Shown: positions 1 through 10,484 of the stretch, one piece after another
Numbering within the stretch: the stretch's first letter is position 1
How the letters are laid out: each line of letters begins with the position of its first letter
NCBI RefSeq assembly: GCF_017591435.1
Contig: NC_059303.1
Location: 350,501-414,500 of the forward strand
Length of the DNA: 64,000 bases
Reading direction: 5' to 3'
DNA from: Portunus trituberculatus
Lineage: Eukaryota > Arthropoda > Malacostraca > Decapoda > Portunidae
Notes under the pieces: generated by a model
Database searches by the model: none
What the model was told of the DNA's origin: nothing
The model's input: only the letters and a program-made list of their open reading frames with translations
Position numbers and translations under genes: made by a program

Positions 1-1757
1 CTTTCCTCATAGTCTAACTCCTTGAATCCTGGTACCATCCTTGTTGCCAGCCTCTGTACCCATTCCACCTTCTTCACATTTTTCTTCATGTGTGGTGACC
101 AGACGCAAGCTGCATATTCTAACTGGGGTCTTATTAAAGTGCATAGTATCTTCTTCATCATTCCTTCATCTAGGTAGTGGATTGCAAGACTAATATTTTG
201 AAGCATATTACATGTTTTCCCAAACATCTTGTTTATGTGTTTCTCCGGTGACAGAGTGTTTTGCACGGTTACTCCTAAGTCTTTCTCCTCATTGGTCTCT
301 TCAATTTTCTCATCTCCCAGCCTGTAATCCTTGTTTGGTCTGTATCTACTTCTTCCCATTTTCATAACATGACTCTTCTTTATATTAAATTCCATCTGCC
401 ACTCTTTACTCCACTCATATATTTTATCAAGATCTTCCTGTAACTTGTTACAATCTTCCACATTCTTTACTCTCCTCATAATTTTAGTATTGTCCGCGAA
501 CATATTCATGTAACTGTCTATTCCTACTGGCATATCATTAACATAAATAAAAAACATGATGGGACCCAGCACTGACCCTTGTGGAACTCCATTGGTTACC
601 TTCTTCCACTCGGACTTCTTTCCTTTCACCACTGTTCGCATTTTTCTTCCCACTAAGTAATTTTCCATCCATTTTGCTAGTTTATCACTTACCCCTCCAA
701 TCTTCTTTAGTTTCCACATCAGTCTATTGTGCGGCACTTTATCAAAGTCCTTTCTCAAGTCCAGGTAAATAGCATCCACTCATCCCCCTCTATGTTGTAG
801 TATATCAGTCACTCTTGAATAAAAACATAATAAATTGGATACGCACGATCTTCCTTTTCTGAAACCAAACTGCCTTTCACTCAGGATGTTTTCACTTTCT
901 AGATACTCACTCCACTTATCTTTAATTACTTCTTCACATACCTTGCACAATATACTAGTGAACGATACTGGTCTGTAATTTAACAGTTCCATTCTACTTC
1001 CATTCTTATATATAGGCACAATGTCAGCTCTTTTCCACTCTTTCGGGACTATTCCTGTTTGTATGGAGGTTTCCACAATATCAAATATGGGGTTCAACAA
1101 TTGATCTTTACATTCTTTCAGCAACCTCCCAGATATGCCATCAGGCCCCACTGATTTATTAATATCCAAGTTACTTATAATTTTCCTTATATCTTCTTTA
1201 GTAACCATGATGTCGTGCATTTGCTTTATTTCCGTAGGTTTTTCTCCTGTAAAATGCTCCTCCTTTGTAAACACTTTACAAAAGTTGTTGTTCAATATTT
1301 CAGCTATATCTCTAGCATCTTCATATACTTCTTCCCCAACTTTTACTTTTTCTATTGCCTCCCTTTTATTTAATTTTCCATTTATGAAATTGTAAAACAT
1401 TTTGGGGTCACTATCACAGTTTTCCACCTCTCTCTGTTCATATTCCATTTGTGCATTTCTCCTTACTTCAACATATCTATTCCTTGCTGTTTTGTAAACT
1501 TCTCTTGATAATACTTCACTGTTCTTAAGTTTCTTCCCTGCCTTTTCTTTGTTCTTTTTTGCTTCTTCACAATTTCCATTAAACCACTGCTTATTATTTA
1601 AAGTCCTCATTCTGTGATATGGCACAAACTTCTTCACAGCACAGTTATATAAATCCATAAATTTATCATATTTGAATTGCATATCCACTTCCTGGTACAC
1701 AACAGACCAGTCAATTTCATTAAAGAACTCTCTTATATGGTTGTAATTTGCCGACAT
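1..1757 (-). pseudogene. LINE C1 reverse transcriptase (ORF2 C-terminal part)
   Basis: Reverse transcriptase for target-primed reverse transcription. An open stretch at 780-1757 carries the linker, then NLDINKSVGPDGISG, NYRPVSFTSILCKVCEEV and QFGFRKGRSCVSNLL, and stops at a TGA (780-782) where copy C2 has a Trp codon. Below 780 the same protein continues: the DFDKVPHNRLM block, SGVPQGSVLG-type block (here NGVPQGSVLG), the FAD-box (FADN here for FADD) and the C-terminal VQRLATRMVPG region. The N for D change in the catalytic FADD box is a second lesion. Copy C2 is a useful comparison because it is intact over this stretch. Confidence 0.85.
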
Positions 1758-2105
1758 AATTTAATTTTTCCTCCTTGTACTCCACACTCTTTTCCATGCT
1801 TAATTCTGTATCCAGCTCAAATCTTAGGACATCATGGTTGCTTTTCCCCAAGGGACATTCATGTTCAATTTCCTCTTTTATTGAGATGCCCCTGATGAAT
1901 ACCAAATCTATCCTCGCTGCAACATCCTGTCCCCCTGCACCTTGTTGGTGATCTCACCCACTGTGTCATCAAGTTATTTGTTGCTACGTTTAACAATTCC
2001 TCTGCCCACTCACCACCATTCACCACTTCGTAGTCTTCCCACACTATTTCCTTACAGTTAAAGTTCCCGACTATCATTCCTCTATCCTTTCTGGTGAGTT
2101 CCTGT
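1..2105 (-). mobile_element. LINE family C copy 1 (C1), 5'-truncated, leaves the window
   Basis: A non-LTR retrotransposon of CR1/L2 type read on the minus strand. It begins inside the endonuclease, near 2105, just before the GNFNCKEIVWEDYE block that parallels GDFNCKEIVWEDYE of copy C3 at the right end of the window. It runs through the linker and reverse transcriptase and leaves the window at position 1, before its 3' tail. The 5' side abuts a scrap of DIRS sequence rather than an (AC)n tract, unlike the plus-strand family members. Nonsense changes and an endonuclease frameshift make it non-functional. Confidence 0.85.
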
Positions 2106-2107
2106 TC

Positions 2108-2215
2108 CCCTGCGTCAGGAAAACCCTCAAAGGAGAAGAGCGAATCAGCATCCCGAGGAAGGTTTTCTGCTCTGGAGTCAAGGAAGACTTCTCCCAATCT
2201 ATGCGATGCCTGCAA
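2108..2215 (-). mobile_element. DIRS-type remnant (end of the RT domain)
   Basis: About 100 bases between a piggyBac fragment and LINE C1. In one minus-strand frame it reads WEKSSLTPEQKTFLGMLIRS, which lines up with the post-palm segment of the DIRS element at 39510-39610 (EKSSLSPSQTRIYLGMEIRS). DNA similarity is also visible: 26 of 32 bases agree by eye in the core. It is a leftover of a second DIRS copy, bounded by LINE C1 on one side. Confidence 0.6.
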
Positions 2216-2216
2216 G

Positions 2217-2390
2217 TTATCAGTGAAGTGAAGCGCTCGCAATATATTGACAAATCTGTTCACTGGCATGGCCTTGCTGAAAATTGGTGTCTGGACTACA
2301 AGGTCAGTGGTCCAATAATCTCTGTAGTTATTTTTCTTGACCACTCCCATCAGCATCACCAGGGCCAAAAAAACCATCTCAGGTAGTGCA
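2217..2390 (-). pseudogene. piggyBac transposase, downstream fragment
   Basis: A short open stretch reads FLALVMLMGVVKKNNYRDYW, then a TPIFSKAM-type block and NRFVNILRALHFTDN, the conserved first half of the piggyBac (DDE_Tnp_1_7) transposase domain. It picks up almost exactly where the fragment at 5260-6033 (-) stops (WYDVTED), so the two are halves of one transposase split by the LINE at 2388-5255. The first catalytic Asp and everything after it are absent: the gene is cut by the DIRS scrap and LINE C1. Confidence 0.75.
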
Positions 2391-2689
2391 ACATAACATA
2401 ACATAAATAATAGGATAACAAAGGACAACCAGGGCCCATCTATGTTATCCTGTATCAGTCGCACAGCGACCTCGTCATCAGTACTTAAAGATACACTTAC
2501 AAGTACACAATACATTATATACTAATTCTAAATATTTGGCCCATTAACAGGGCTAAGTCCTGCAGCGAATTCCTCTACAATCTGTGATCCCCATACATGG
2601 GGATCATGTCTTGTTTAACTATAGTAAATTTCTTATAAAAACTATCATGCAGCGCTATACATAATTATAAATCTAATAAATTTAAGTGC

Positions 2690-4066
2690 TTATCTAATCT
2701 GTTTTTTAAACATTGTCAAACTAGTGCTATTTACAACCCTCTCTGGCAATGCATTCCAGAAGTCTACCACCCTATGACTAAAGAAATATTTTCTTATATC
2801 TAACCTGCAGCCTTTTTTTCTAATCTTCCTGCCATGATTTCTAGTCCTACTTCCCTCCTCTATGGTAAAGAAAGATCTCACATCTATGTAGTTTGTATCT
2901 GAGAACATTTTAAATAACTCTATCATATCTGCTCTTATACATCTCCTCTCAAATGAAAACATGTTTAATTCCTTTAATCTATCTCTATACTCCAGGCGCT
3001 TTAATGCTGGTATCATCCTAGTTGCTCTTCTCTGAACTGCTTCTAACATGTTGATATCCTGCCTATAATTGGGTGACCAGGCCTGTATGCAATACTCTAA
3101 ATGGGGCCTAACATAGGAATTATATAAGCTACACACCACTTCCTTACTTTTATAACTAACATTTCTATTTATAAAACCCAGGATCCTATTTGCCCTATTT
3201 CTTGCTTCTAAACATTGCTTTGAAAATTTCATAGTCCTGTCTATCACTACTCCTAAATCCTTTCCCTCCTCTACTGCCTCTAGCCAACATCCCTCCATCT
3301 CATAGCTAAAGTTTGTGTTGTCTTTACTTAAATGCATAACCTGACACTTTTTAGAATTAAACTCCATCTGCCACCTATCTGCCCATGCTATCAGCCTGTC
3401 CAGGTTTCGTTGTATTCTGTAATTGTCCTTTTCACCCTGTACTGCACATGCTATCTTAGTATCATCTGCAAATTTTGATACTTTGCTACTAATTCCTATA
3501 TCTAAATCGTTAATGTACACCAAGAAAAGAAGAGGTCCTAGCACTGATCCTTGGGGTACCCCACTAACCACTTCCTTCCACTCAGACATTGCCCCATTTA
3601 ATACTACTCTCTGTTTCCTATCAGAAAGCCATTCACTAATCCAATCAACTAACCTACCCCCTATCCCATGTAGTCTCAATTTGTACACTAGCCTCCTATG
3701 CGGTACTTTATCAAACGCCTTGCTAAAATCTAGATATATAACATCTATATTATTTCCATCATCTAACTCCTTGGTAATATATTCTAAGATATCGAGCAAA
3801 TTTGTAAGACAGGCCCTCCCTGATCTAAAGCCATGTTGGGTATCTCTAATTAATCTATTCTCATTTAAATGTTCCCAAATACTAGATGCTGTCTCCTTAT
3901 TTGGAATCCTAATCTTATTCTCTTCTATTTGCACCTGGAAATCTTTCCTAATCTTTTCACTATCACTGTTTATCCTATCTAATTTATGTCTAACATCTTT
4001 CTTCTGGAATGCATTTGCTACCTCACCCCCTACACTCCATCCCAACTCCCCCCTCCAGACATCCAC
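2690..4066 (-). CDS. Family E LINE reverse transcriptase (N-terminally deleted ORF2)
   Basis: An open frame of 458 codons with RT blocks in order: QHGFRSGRACLTNLLDILE, YLDFSKAFDKVPHRRL, SGVPQGSVLGPLLFLVYIND, the catalytic FADDTKIA, QMEFNSKKCQVMHL, GKDLGVVID, and the C-terminal RPHLEYCIQAWSPNYR and VQRRATRMIPALKRLEY. This is the CR1/L2-type arrangement. The first roughly 25 residues come from ORF1 DNA in another frame, then the sequence jumps into the RT just before the finger region, so the APE endonuclease and RT N-terminus are gone. The frame from finger to C-terminus is unbroken, unlike most LINE copies here. Confidence 0.85.
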   Translation of the reverse strand: MDVWRGELGWSVGGEVANAFQKKDVRHKLDRINSDSEKIRKDFQVQIEENKIRIPNKETASSIWEHLNENRLIRDTQHGFRSGRACLTNLLDILEYITKELDDGNNIDVIYLDFSKAFDKVPHRRLVYKLRLHGIGGRLVDWISEWLSDRKQRVVLNGAMSEWKEVVSGVPQGSVLGPLLFLVYINDLDIGISSKVSKFADDTKIACAVQGEKDNYRIQRNLDRLIAWADRWQMEFNSKKCQVMHLSKDNTNFSYEMEGCWLEAVEEGKDLGVVIDRTMKFSKQCLEARNRANRILGFINRNVSYKSKEVVCSLYNSYVRPHLEYCIQAWSPNYRQDINMLEAVQRRATRMIPALKRLEYRDRLKELNMFSFERRCIRADMIELFKMFSDTNYIDVRSFFTIEEGSRTRNHGRKIRKKGCRLDIRKYFFSHRVVDFWNALPERVVNSTSLTMFKKQIR

Positions 4067-4905
4067 TCAGCACATCCACACTCTTCCTACTCAGATGCAT
4101 ACCATCCCTAGCATACAAATCCCTTCGCCCATAGAACCTATCCCATACATCCACAAAGCTGACACCCACATCCTTACACATCCCTTTTACCCGATCATTC
4201 ACACCAATGGCCCTAGACAACCATTCCCTGCTAACATACACACGAGGCAAGATTCCTGACACTACACACCTCCTACCACTCTCCCTTATCTTGCCTAACA
4301 TTTCCCGAAATCTTGCCACTAACTCCTCCGACCCACCTGCTCTGACATCGTTCTCACCTACGTGCAAAACTACTACACCCTCCCTCTCCATCCCCCCCAA
4401 CCCTCTTCTGCACCTCCTCACTCACTGCCTTCACACCTGCACCAGGCATACACATGTTCGTCCTCCTATCCCTGTCTTTCCCACAGAAAGTGCTATCTAA
4501 GTACCTAACCTGAGAGTCACCCACCACACACACCTGAGGCGTGCTAGGCACAACCCTCCTCCTCTCCTCTACCCCCTTCTCTCTCCTTTCACTCACCACA
4601 ACCACTTCATTCACTCCATTCTCACTCTCCCCCTCCCCTCTCCAACAAACCAAACCTATTTTCACACTCAACAGGTTTAGTCCTATCCTCCCTAACTGCC
4701 TCCGCTTTCCTTCCCCTCGCAACCTGCCATCTCTGTCCATCCTGACTACTATCTTTCCCAGTCTGGCTCGCCTGCTCCCTCTTCCCCACTCTGCTCTTCC
4801 CGACAGAGGGCCAAGCCACCCTGTCACCCTCAGAAGGTCCAACCTTCGGCCTAACACTGATCTCCTGCCTAATTTTTTCCACTGCCTCCCCAAGCCTCTT
4901 AACAT
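4023..4905 (-). pseudogene. Family E LINE ORF1, SGNH/GDSL hydrolase-type domain
   Basis: Two overlapping frames carry the blocks of an SGNH fold in the right order. Block I is VVGDSQVRYLD (Ser nucleophile), followed by CMPGAGVKAVSEEVQ in the 4354-4905 frame. Block III is LHVGENDVRAGG and block V is DGMHLSRKSV (Asp and His) in the 4023-4421 frame. A frameshift near 4360-4420, in a C-rich run, separates them. In CR1 elements such ORF1 domains are described as esterases that may help membrane or RNP handling; no function has been tested here. The Ser, Asn, Asp and His expected of the family are all visible. Confidence 0.7.
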
Positions 4906-5164
4906 CCTCCTTCAACTCAAAGATGAGAACTTCGTTCGCACTTTTCCCCTCACTTAGCTTTCTCATTTCCTCTCGCAATTCTCGGTGCTCAAGAGAAAGA
5001 ATTAAATTCTCGCTCTTGACCCTACACACCATACACTCAGAAAAGTCAACGACCTTCCTGTCATGCCCACACATCTCACACACAACAAACTCGCCCAATC
5101 CCACCTGAACACTCTCTTTCACGCACTCAATCACACTCTGATATACTTCAGTAGCTGCCGCCAT
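4622..5164 (-). CDS. Family E LINE ORF1, N-terminal zinc-binding and coiled-coil part
   Basis: The ORF starts MAAATEVYQSVIECVKESVQ and has a CxxC-x12-CxxC cluster (CEMCG ... CMVCRV, residues about 32-50), which could bind zinc as a small PHD or ribbon module. A charged heptad-like stretch (residues about 52-95) suggests a coiled coil, followed by a basic Ser/Gly-rich linker. It would be the RNA-binding, multimerising part of ORF1p upstream of the SGNH domain. It ends by frameshift at RGGGE, where the SGNH frame takes over. Confidence 0.6.
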   Translation of the reverse strand: MAAATEVYQSVIECVKESVQVGLGEFVVCEMCGHDRKVVDFSECMVCRVKSENLILSLEHRELREEMRKLSEGKSANEVLIFELKEDVKRLGEAVEKIRQEISVRPKVGPSEGDRVAWPSVGKSRVGKREQASQTGKDSSQDGQRWQVARGRKAEAVREDRTKPVECENRFGLLERGGGE

Positions 5165-5259
5165 ACTAATTTACAATCTGTTAACTCACAAACAAATAAA
5201 AATACTTGGTGACGGCAGGGTGGGGAAACTGCGGTGGTGGGGGGCCTAAGTGAGGTCAA

Positions 5260-6033
5260 CTAATCCTCTGTAACATCATACCACTGATGTTCACGAGACT
5301 CAGGACTCAACACTTTATCTCCTCTCATGAAATACACATAGCGGTTTGACTCAGTTACAATTGTTTCCAAGATATCTTCATCCCAAAAATAATTGAAAAA
5401 CTCGCACTCCCGGTTATCTGCTGTGAGTTTTTGCACTTTTATTCCTGAGCTTGACTCATCAAAATTATAAATTTGCGGCTCAAAATTTGACTCATCTATC
5501 CAGTCCCATCTGCTGCCAGGTCTAATTAGGTCAGGTGCAGCAGGTACCCTTCCCCTCTTTCGGCAAAGTGGTGTTTTGTGGTGGGTAGACAATAAGATAC
5601 AAGGCGTGCCGTGTGCCTTCTCACTGCCTGGCTGCTGTGTGATTGTACTGGAGTCAAGGTCATCATACTTATCACCACCATCTTCACTTGGGACAGCAGA
5701 TACTTGTTGCCTTACACTTGAAGATGGCCTAGACTCCTTTCTCTTTTTTCTTGTGTTGGGTGCATAAAGCCAGTTAGATGTGTCAGAAGGGGAAGATGTA
5801 TGTGACGGCCCAGGAGTGGGAGAAGGAGGAGTGTGTGGTGGCAGAAACACGCCAAAGTATTGTGCCTCAAGCTGTTCATCTTCTTCCTCCATTTCCTGAT
5901 CAAAAACATAATCAGGATCAGCATAACTGTCATCAGTGCTGATGTCACTGTTGTCATCAAAAATATCTTCCTCAAAAGATAATTGTTCAGCAATTTCTGC
6001 GGAAGTTAGAGAGCGGGGATGCCTGCCTGCCAT
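5260..6033 (-). pseudogene. piggyBac transposase, N-terminal half
   Basis: The ORF starts MAGRHPRSLTSAEIAEQL, followed by a long acidic stretch (residues about 18-60, rich in D and E), a Pro/Ser linker, a basic KKRKES patch, and then the conserved entry to the DDE_Tnp_1_7 domain: FEPQIYNFDESSSGIKV, ECEFFNYFWDEDILETIVTE, SNRYVYFMRG and HQWYDVTED. The stop falls where the family E LINE interrupts the gene; the reading continues at 2390 on the same strand. An acidic N-terminus before the DDE domain is usual for piggyBac and PGBD proteins. The start is the first Met, just inside the element end at 6312. Confidence 0.8.
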
Positions 6034-6224
6034 CGTGACTCAGTACGAGACAAGTGAGGGGCTGAGAGGTGAGTGGTGGGACGCAGTGGTCAATCAGGAG
6101 GGAGGGGGTGAAAGTGGGTGGCTTGCCCAGTTGCCAGAATAGCGGGAAAATGTGCTGATATATGCTAGACACCTCAACAAACATAATTAGTGTCACAAGA
6201 GGGAATTTCAAATGTATAGGAAGC

Positions 6225-6316
6225 GAAAAAGAGACGAACGTACTTGTACGTGATTGACCACAGAGAGTAACCGCGGATTTCACGTACATGTACGTGCTTG
6301 ACCTCTTACAGGTTAA
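6225..6316 (-). repeat. Likely 5' terminus of the piggyBac element with TTAA
   Basis: Read on the minus strand, a TTAA (6313-6316) is followed by CCTGTAAGAGGTCAAGCACG, then palindromic ACGTACATGTACGT and, about 30 bases further, ACGTACAAGTACGT. TTAA plus a CC start plus subterminal inverted repeats about 280 bases upstream of a piggyBac start codon fits a piggyBac end. The matching 3' end is lost, so the terminus is inferred from one side only. Confidence 0.5.
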
Positions 6317-8083
6317 GGTCCTCCGCCATGAAAACACGAAGAAACCGGCAGAGAAAGTACTTGAAAAGGTCAAGAAGCAAAACAGGGACGGAAGTGCAGC
6401 GCATGTTAACACGATGCACGCCGAAAATTAACTGAGGGGCAGCGCAGCCGATCCCATCAGCAGCGCCGGGCACCGCGCTGGCAGGCGTAGCGCCAGGCGG
6501 AAATTTTTGTAATCTCAGCGGACGAAAGTAAGTGAGACAGTGGAACTGCTAGATTTTTTGTACGAAAAATAGGTGTCTGTGATAGAAATCCCTGTCAATA
6601 AGTATACCAAGTTTCAAGCCAGCATGTATAATGGTTGATTTTATATAGTTTTTTTTATATCTTGAAAAATTATGTTTTGCACCTACACTATGTGTTTATC
6701 AAAATTAGTAAATTTATTACATGTTGTGTGTTGATTTATAGAGAAACTGCATACAAAATTATCTAATTATTCCCATGTTTAGTACCTCATTTCGACACTA
6801 TCAGAATTATAGCTCTGGCTCTTTGTGCCTTTGCCAGTAGATTTGGCTCGCTGGTGGATGTCCTAAGAATGTTATTTCATAGAATTATTGTTTATCTTAA
6901 CCATCAGTAAGCACCTTCCCTGTTTTCCATGAGACAGTCCTCTCTAAGTAAATTTCTTGGTCCTAATCAAGATCGGCGCCTCCAAGTATGTATGTCTCTC
7001 CCTCTACTTTCCTCTTCTCCTCCTCATCTATTTTTCTCATTTTCTTTTCCTTGATTTTATCTTATTTTCTGCTATCAAAATTGAGATCCTCTTCCTGTCC
7101 CTTCCCTCCAAAATCTCCTTCCCTGTCATGCCAAATGCCTCTGCTTCACCTGCCACTGACCCATCATCTCTTCCCACTTCTTTTCATTTATCGCCTATTC
7201 TATCATCATTTTCTTGATCTCTAGCATCTTCAGGTGCTGTAGCCTATTTTGTTTATTCCCTATATTGCAGTAGGAAGATCAGTTAAAGAAAAATAAAAGT
7301 GTAAGAAAGCCTGCAAGCAGGAGCATGACATAACCTTTCCCTTTGCCTTTCTTGCTGCACTGGCAGGGTGGTGTATGGCAAGATGGAAAGGAAGTGAGCG
7401 ATTTGAGGAGTGGAGCCTCACCCCAAAGACCAATATTAGTGATAAAATGACAAGGAAAAACAGGTAATATACTACAATACTTGGAGAGTGTTTACTGCAT
7501 CATGCCCACCTCGTGGCATATGCCACTTATGTCCTTTTAAATGTATCAGAATGAGTGTTGTTGTATGCATAGGTCCATGATTCATATACCATATGAATTC
7601 TGAACATTTTTCCTACAATAATCTGCAGGAACTGAGAAAAAATAAATAGGAAAATAAAGAAATAAACAAATAAAAAAAATTGTCATAATTTATTAAATCT
7701 TGACCACAGGATGCTCTTAATAAGTGATGTGGTTGTGGTAAATATGGGGAAGTTTTCAAGTTGCTACTATGATATTTTGATATATTTTGATGCATCAATT
7801 GTGAAGTTGACACTTGTGAATTTATGGAAGTTTTTATGTTGATTTGATATTGATGCATTGTTTGCAAAGAGAAGCTGATAAATTTTGGAGAAAATTGGTT
7901 GAACTTGTGTGGCAATATCAGAGGACTTTTCATTAAGTGGTGTAAGTAATTTTACTTTAATTAAATGTAGAAAATCTTAGCAGTGTAAGCTATATTACCT
8001 ATTATAAGAATTAAGGCTTCATATACAATAGTGCAATTGCAAACTACAAAGAACCAAAACTGGTGGCAGCAGTGGGATGATAC
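6317..8083. other. No gene seen
   Basis: About 1.8 kb of mostly AT-rich DNA with a short GC-rich patch (6435-6500). The small open frames (for example 6957-7217 and 7613-7933) are low-complexity or hydrophobic and show no family motif. Nothing else supportable. Confidence 0.5.
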
Positions 8084-9215
8084 TTGCAATTGCAATTACT
8101 GCAAGAGTATAACTGTGAGCAAAGACAACAAATTTTGTTTAACTGCATTGGATGTCACAAATGTGGATATTGTACAGTGAACATTGAGGAAAATTTTATT
8201 GATATCTGTGATCAGTATTGCAGAGTTGTAGATGAAACATACAGTTCATATGTAACGTCAACACTCAGCATTCATTAATGGTAGAGTAAGTAAGGAGTCT
8301 CCCATCACATCTAGAATGACGCAGTCAGCCCCGCTTCTCTGTTCTCCTCCATTAACCTGCCGTGTATCAGTACAGGGGAAATAGCTGAGGCTATAATATA
8401 TATAATGCAAAAAATAACTTTTCAAAAGTAATTGGCTTACCACACGTTTGTGGAGGAAAAGAAAGAAGGCCAAATATAAAATGGATTACCAGCGCACATG
8501 CATGGATAAAGAATTTATAGAACAAATTGAACAGATGAAGGTAGAACTGAATTGGCCAAACAATATGCATTAGACAGTGCACATACATACATGACACACT
8601 GTGCCACAAAATAAGAAAACTATCACAATGAAATGAAAAAGAATTTCCTTGTGATTTATCCAGAAGAAAAATCGCTCCCAAGCCTGATTAGTGAGTTGTC
8701 ATCTGTTACATGCCAACCCAGAGAAACAATTATTTAGCTTTTTATCAGAGTAGAATGGATAGTAGCAAAATTAGAGGCTATGAAACTAACAGGTAAGGAG
8801 GTATACAATGATATATTTGTCTCCATTATTGTGAATGCCTTACCTAAGGACTTCTATCCTGGCTGATGCAGATATGAAGATATAAGAAAGTTCTAAAATA
8901 TGTTGTGTCACACCCTAGCCCTCAGTTTAATGATGCTGAAGTGAGGAAGGAAAACAGAATTATTCCTGACAGTTAATGTGGTTATACAAGAACACACAAT
9001 GTATTGTCCTCAAAATAACAGAAATAATAATTACTGTCAGAGGTGTGGTCAAAATAACCATATTATTCACAATTGAAGAATGATAGAATGTTTTAGATGG
9101 TATAAGTGGGGTCACTTTGCAAGCCAGTGCACAGTGAAATTACTACCAAGGGCACAGCCAATGGTAACTTGTTTCACCTGTGGAATACAAGGACACACCA
9201 ATAACGAATGTAGTA
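8084..9215 (+). pseudogene. Decayed LTR-retrotransposon gag with CCHC knuckles
   Basis: Several short frames give gag-like protein. A capsid-like stretch (MKLTGKEVYNDIFVSIIV, LPKDFYP, about 8770-8860) precedes a nucleocapsid region at 9025-9215 with three zinc knuckles. The third, CFTCGIQGHTNNEC, fits C-x2-C-x4-H-x4-C exactly. The second (CFRWYKWGHFASQC) has lost its second Cys, and the first lost its last. Stops and shifts occur throughout. The element is cut at 9216 by a family-D LINE 3' end. A protease-like piece at 33963-34193 could belong to the same copy. Confidence 0.6.
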
Positions 9216-9332
9216 CAGTGTAGTTAATGCACGTAGTGTGCATAACTTTAAAGAAAAATTAGATAAATGGAGATATGGAGAAAGGACACTATGAGCCCCG
9301 CTTGAATCCTGTACAATACAACTAGGTAAATA
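9216..9332 (+). mobile_element. LINE family D 3' end with tail (D0)
   Basis: This short piece contains only the end of ORF2 (VHNFKEKLDKWRYG), a stop, and the 3' UTR ending ACAACTAGGTAAATAC, directly followed by (AC)n at 9331-9343. The next LINE (D1) starts on that tract, so D0-D1 is a head-to-tail pair. Confidence 0.75.
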
Positions 9333-9497
9333 CACACACACACTGCAGACACCGTGCAGGACACATGCATCTGAGCAGCTCGCAGAGATTACTACAAAAG
9401 GAGTTGGAGATTGGACTACACATATGTACAGGGGGAGAGGGGGGTCATAGGGTCTCCTATCTCCAAATTATATAAGTGTTGGATCATATATAGGGAA

Positions 9498-10480
9498 TGA
9501 ATAACAAGAGAGAGACGGAACTAAGTAGCGCTGCCAGGCGTATGGAGGAATCACAACATACTCCGAGTGAAAATCAACGCTATATAGAAACTCCTGTTGG
9601 TTTAAGGAAACTGTCAGATGATACTATGGACAAGGATTTTTCAGGTTTCTGGGATGAATGAGGTAATATGAGAAGACTAATCAATGTAGAAAGGAAATTA
9701 AGATATATGAAGGAGGTGATGTCCAGTCTAATAGACAAACAAGACCAACTGATAATGGAGAACACAGCCCTGATATTGAGAGTAGCTGAATGTTAGAAGG
9801 TCAGTGCAATAAATCATGAATTGAAAGAAGAGATTCAGGACATAAAGAAGCAAAATGATGTTCTAAAAAATCACATGCCAAAATTATGAAAGCTCTTTAA
9901 AGAGCTTGCAGGCTGAAGTGCAGGATGGGATTCCAGATTAGGTGATGCAAGTTGAAAGAACTATGAAATGAATGGAAACAGGACCAAGAAGAGCAAAACA
10001 TAAAATTTTCAGAGGTGGTAGGGAGACAAATTCAGAACACGAAAGTTCTGTAATTGTAGTTATCAAATAAAAAGAAGGTTTGGTGCAGGATGCAGTGGAC
10101 AAGGAAAAAACCGTGATTTTTAGGATGAAGGAAAAGAAAATTCCAAATAAATTCCCGAGAACGTGAAGAAAGAGAATTGACCAAAACTGTTATCAAACGA
10201 GTACAAGACAGCACACAAGAATTTGACCAGGAGGTGGAGAAAGTGATCAGGCTGGGAAGATACAGTGAAGGGGTTAGGAGACCTATGAAGGTGAGAAAGA
10301 TCTCAAGTGGCTGTAGAGGAAATTATGGCTAGAAAAGGGAAGCTGGCCGATGATGTTGAACACAAGGATATATGAATAAAAAGAGATATGAACCTTATTA
10401 GAGGAAAGGGAAAAGAAGAAAATGCTAAGAAGTGAAGCTTAGGAAAAAAACGAGAAAAGGACAGAGATAGAGAATTTTTA
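9498..10480 (+). pseudogene. LINE D1 ORF1, decayed
   Basis: ORF1 is readable only in pieces: MNNKRETELSSAARRMEES near 9498, a coiled-coil-like run (LINVERKLRYMKEVMSSLID) near 9680, and a C-terminal piece around 10200-10470 matching the VIRLERYSEGVRRPMKV block of copy D2. Many stops and shifts. In families A-C the equivalent ORF has a coiled coil and an RRM-like C-terminal part that would bind the LINE RNA. Confidence 0.55.
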
Positions 10481-10484
10481 CTGC

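Larger units (their letters stand above)
2388..5255 (-). mobile_element. CR1-like LINE (family E) inserted in a piggyBac transposase
   Basis: A minus-strand non-LTR element in order: short 5' UTR, ORF1 with zinc-binding cysteines, coiled coil and an SGNH hydrolase-type domain, a deletion, then reverse transcriptase and a 3' UTR ending in ATGTT repeats (2388-2413). It sits inside a piggyBac coding frame. The endonuclease and the first part of the RT are missing, so the copy cannot be autonomous. ORF1 with an esterase-type domain is known from CR1 elements, which supports the clade call. It belongs to a lineage different from families A-D: its tail is an ATGTT repeat rather than the AGGTAAATAC tail, and no (AC)n is involved. 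Confidence 0.8.

Noticed and set aside
581..1395. Plus-strand frames over LINE C1
   Set aside because: Antisense of the RT; the same peptide appears antisense to C2 at 26672-26863.
3423..5108. Plus-strand open frames over the family E LINE
   Set aside because: They are antisense shadows of ORF1 and RT on the minus strand and carry no family motif.
6957..7224. Hydrophobic small frames, possible membrane peptide
   Set aside because: Pyrimidine-rich low-complexity DNA gives L/S/F-rich translations in two frames; no support for a gene.
7613..7933. 106-codon minus-strand frame
   Set aside because: AT-rich, without motif or splice context.
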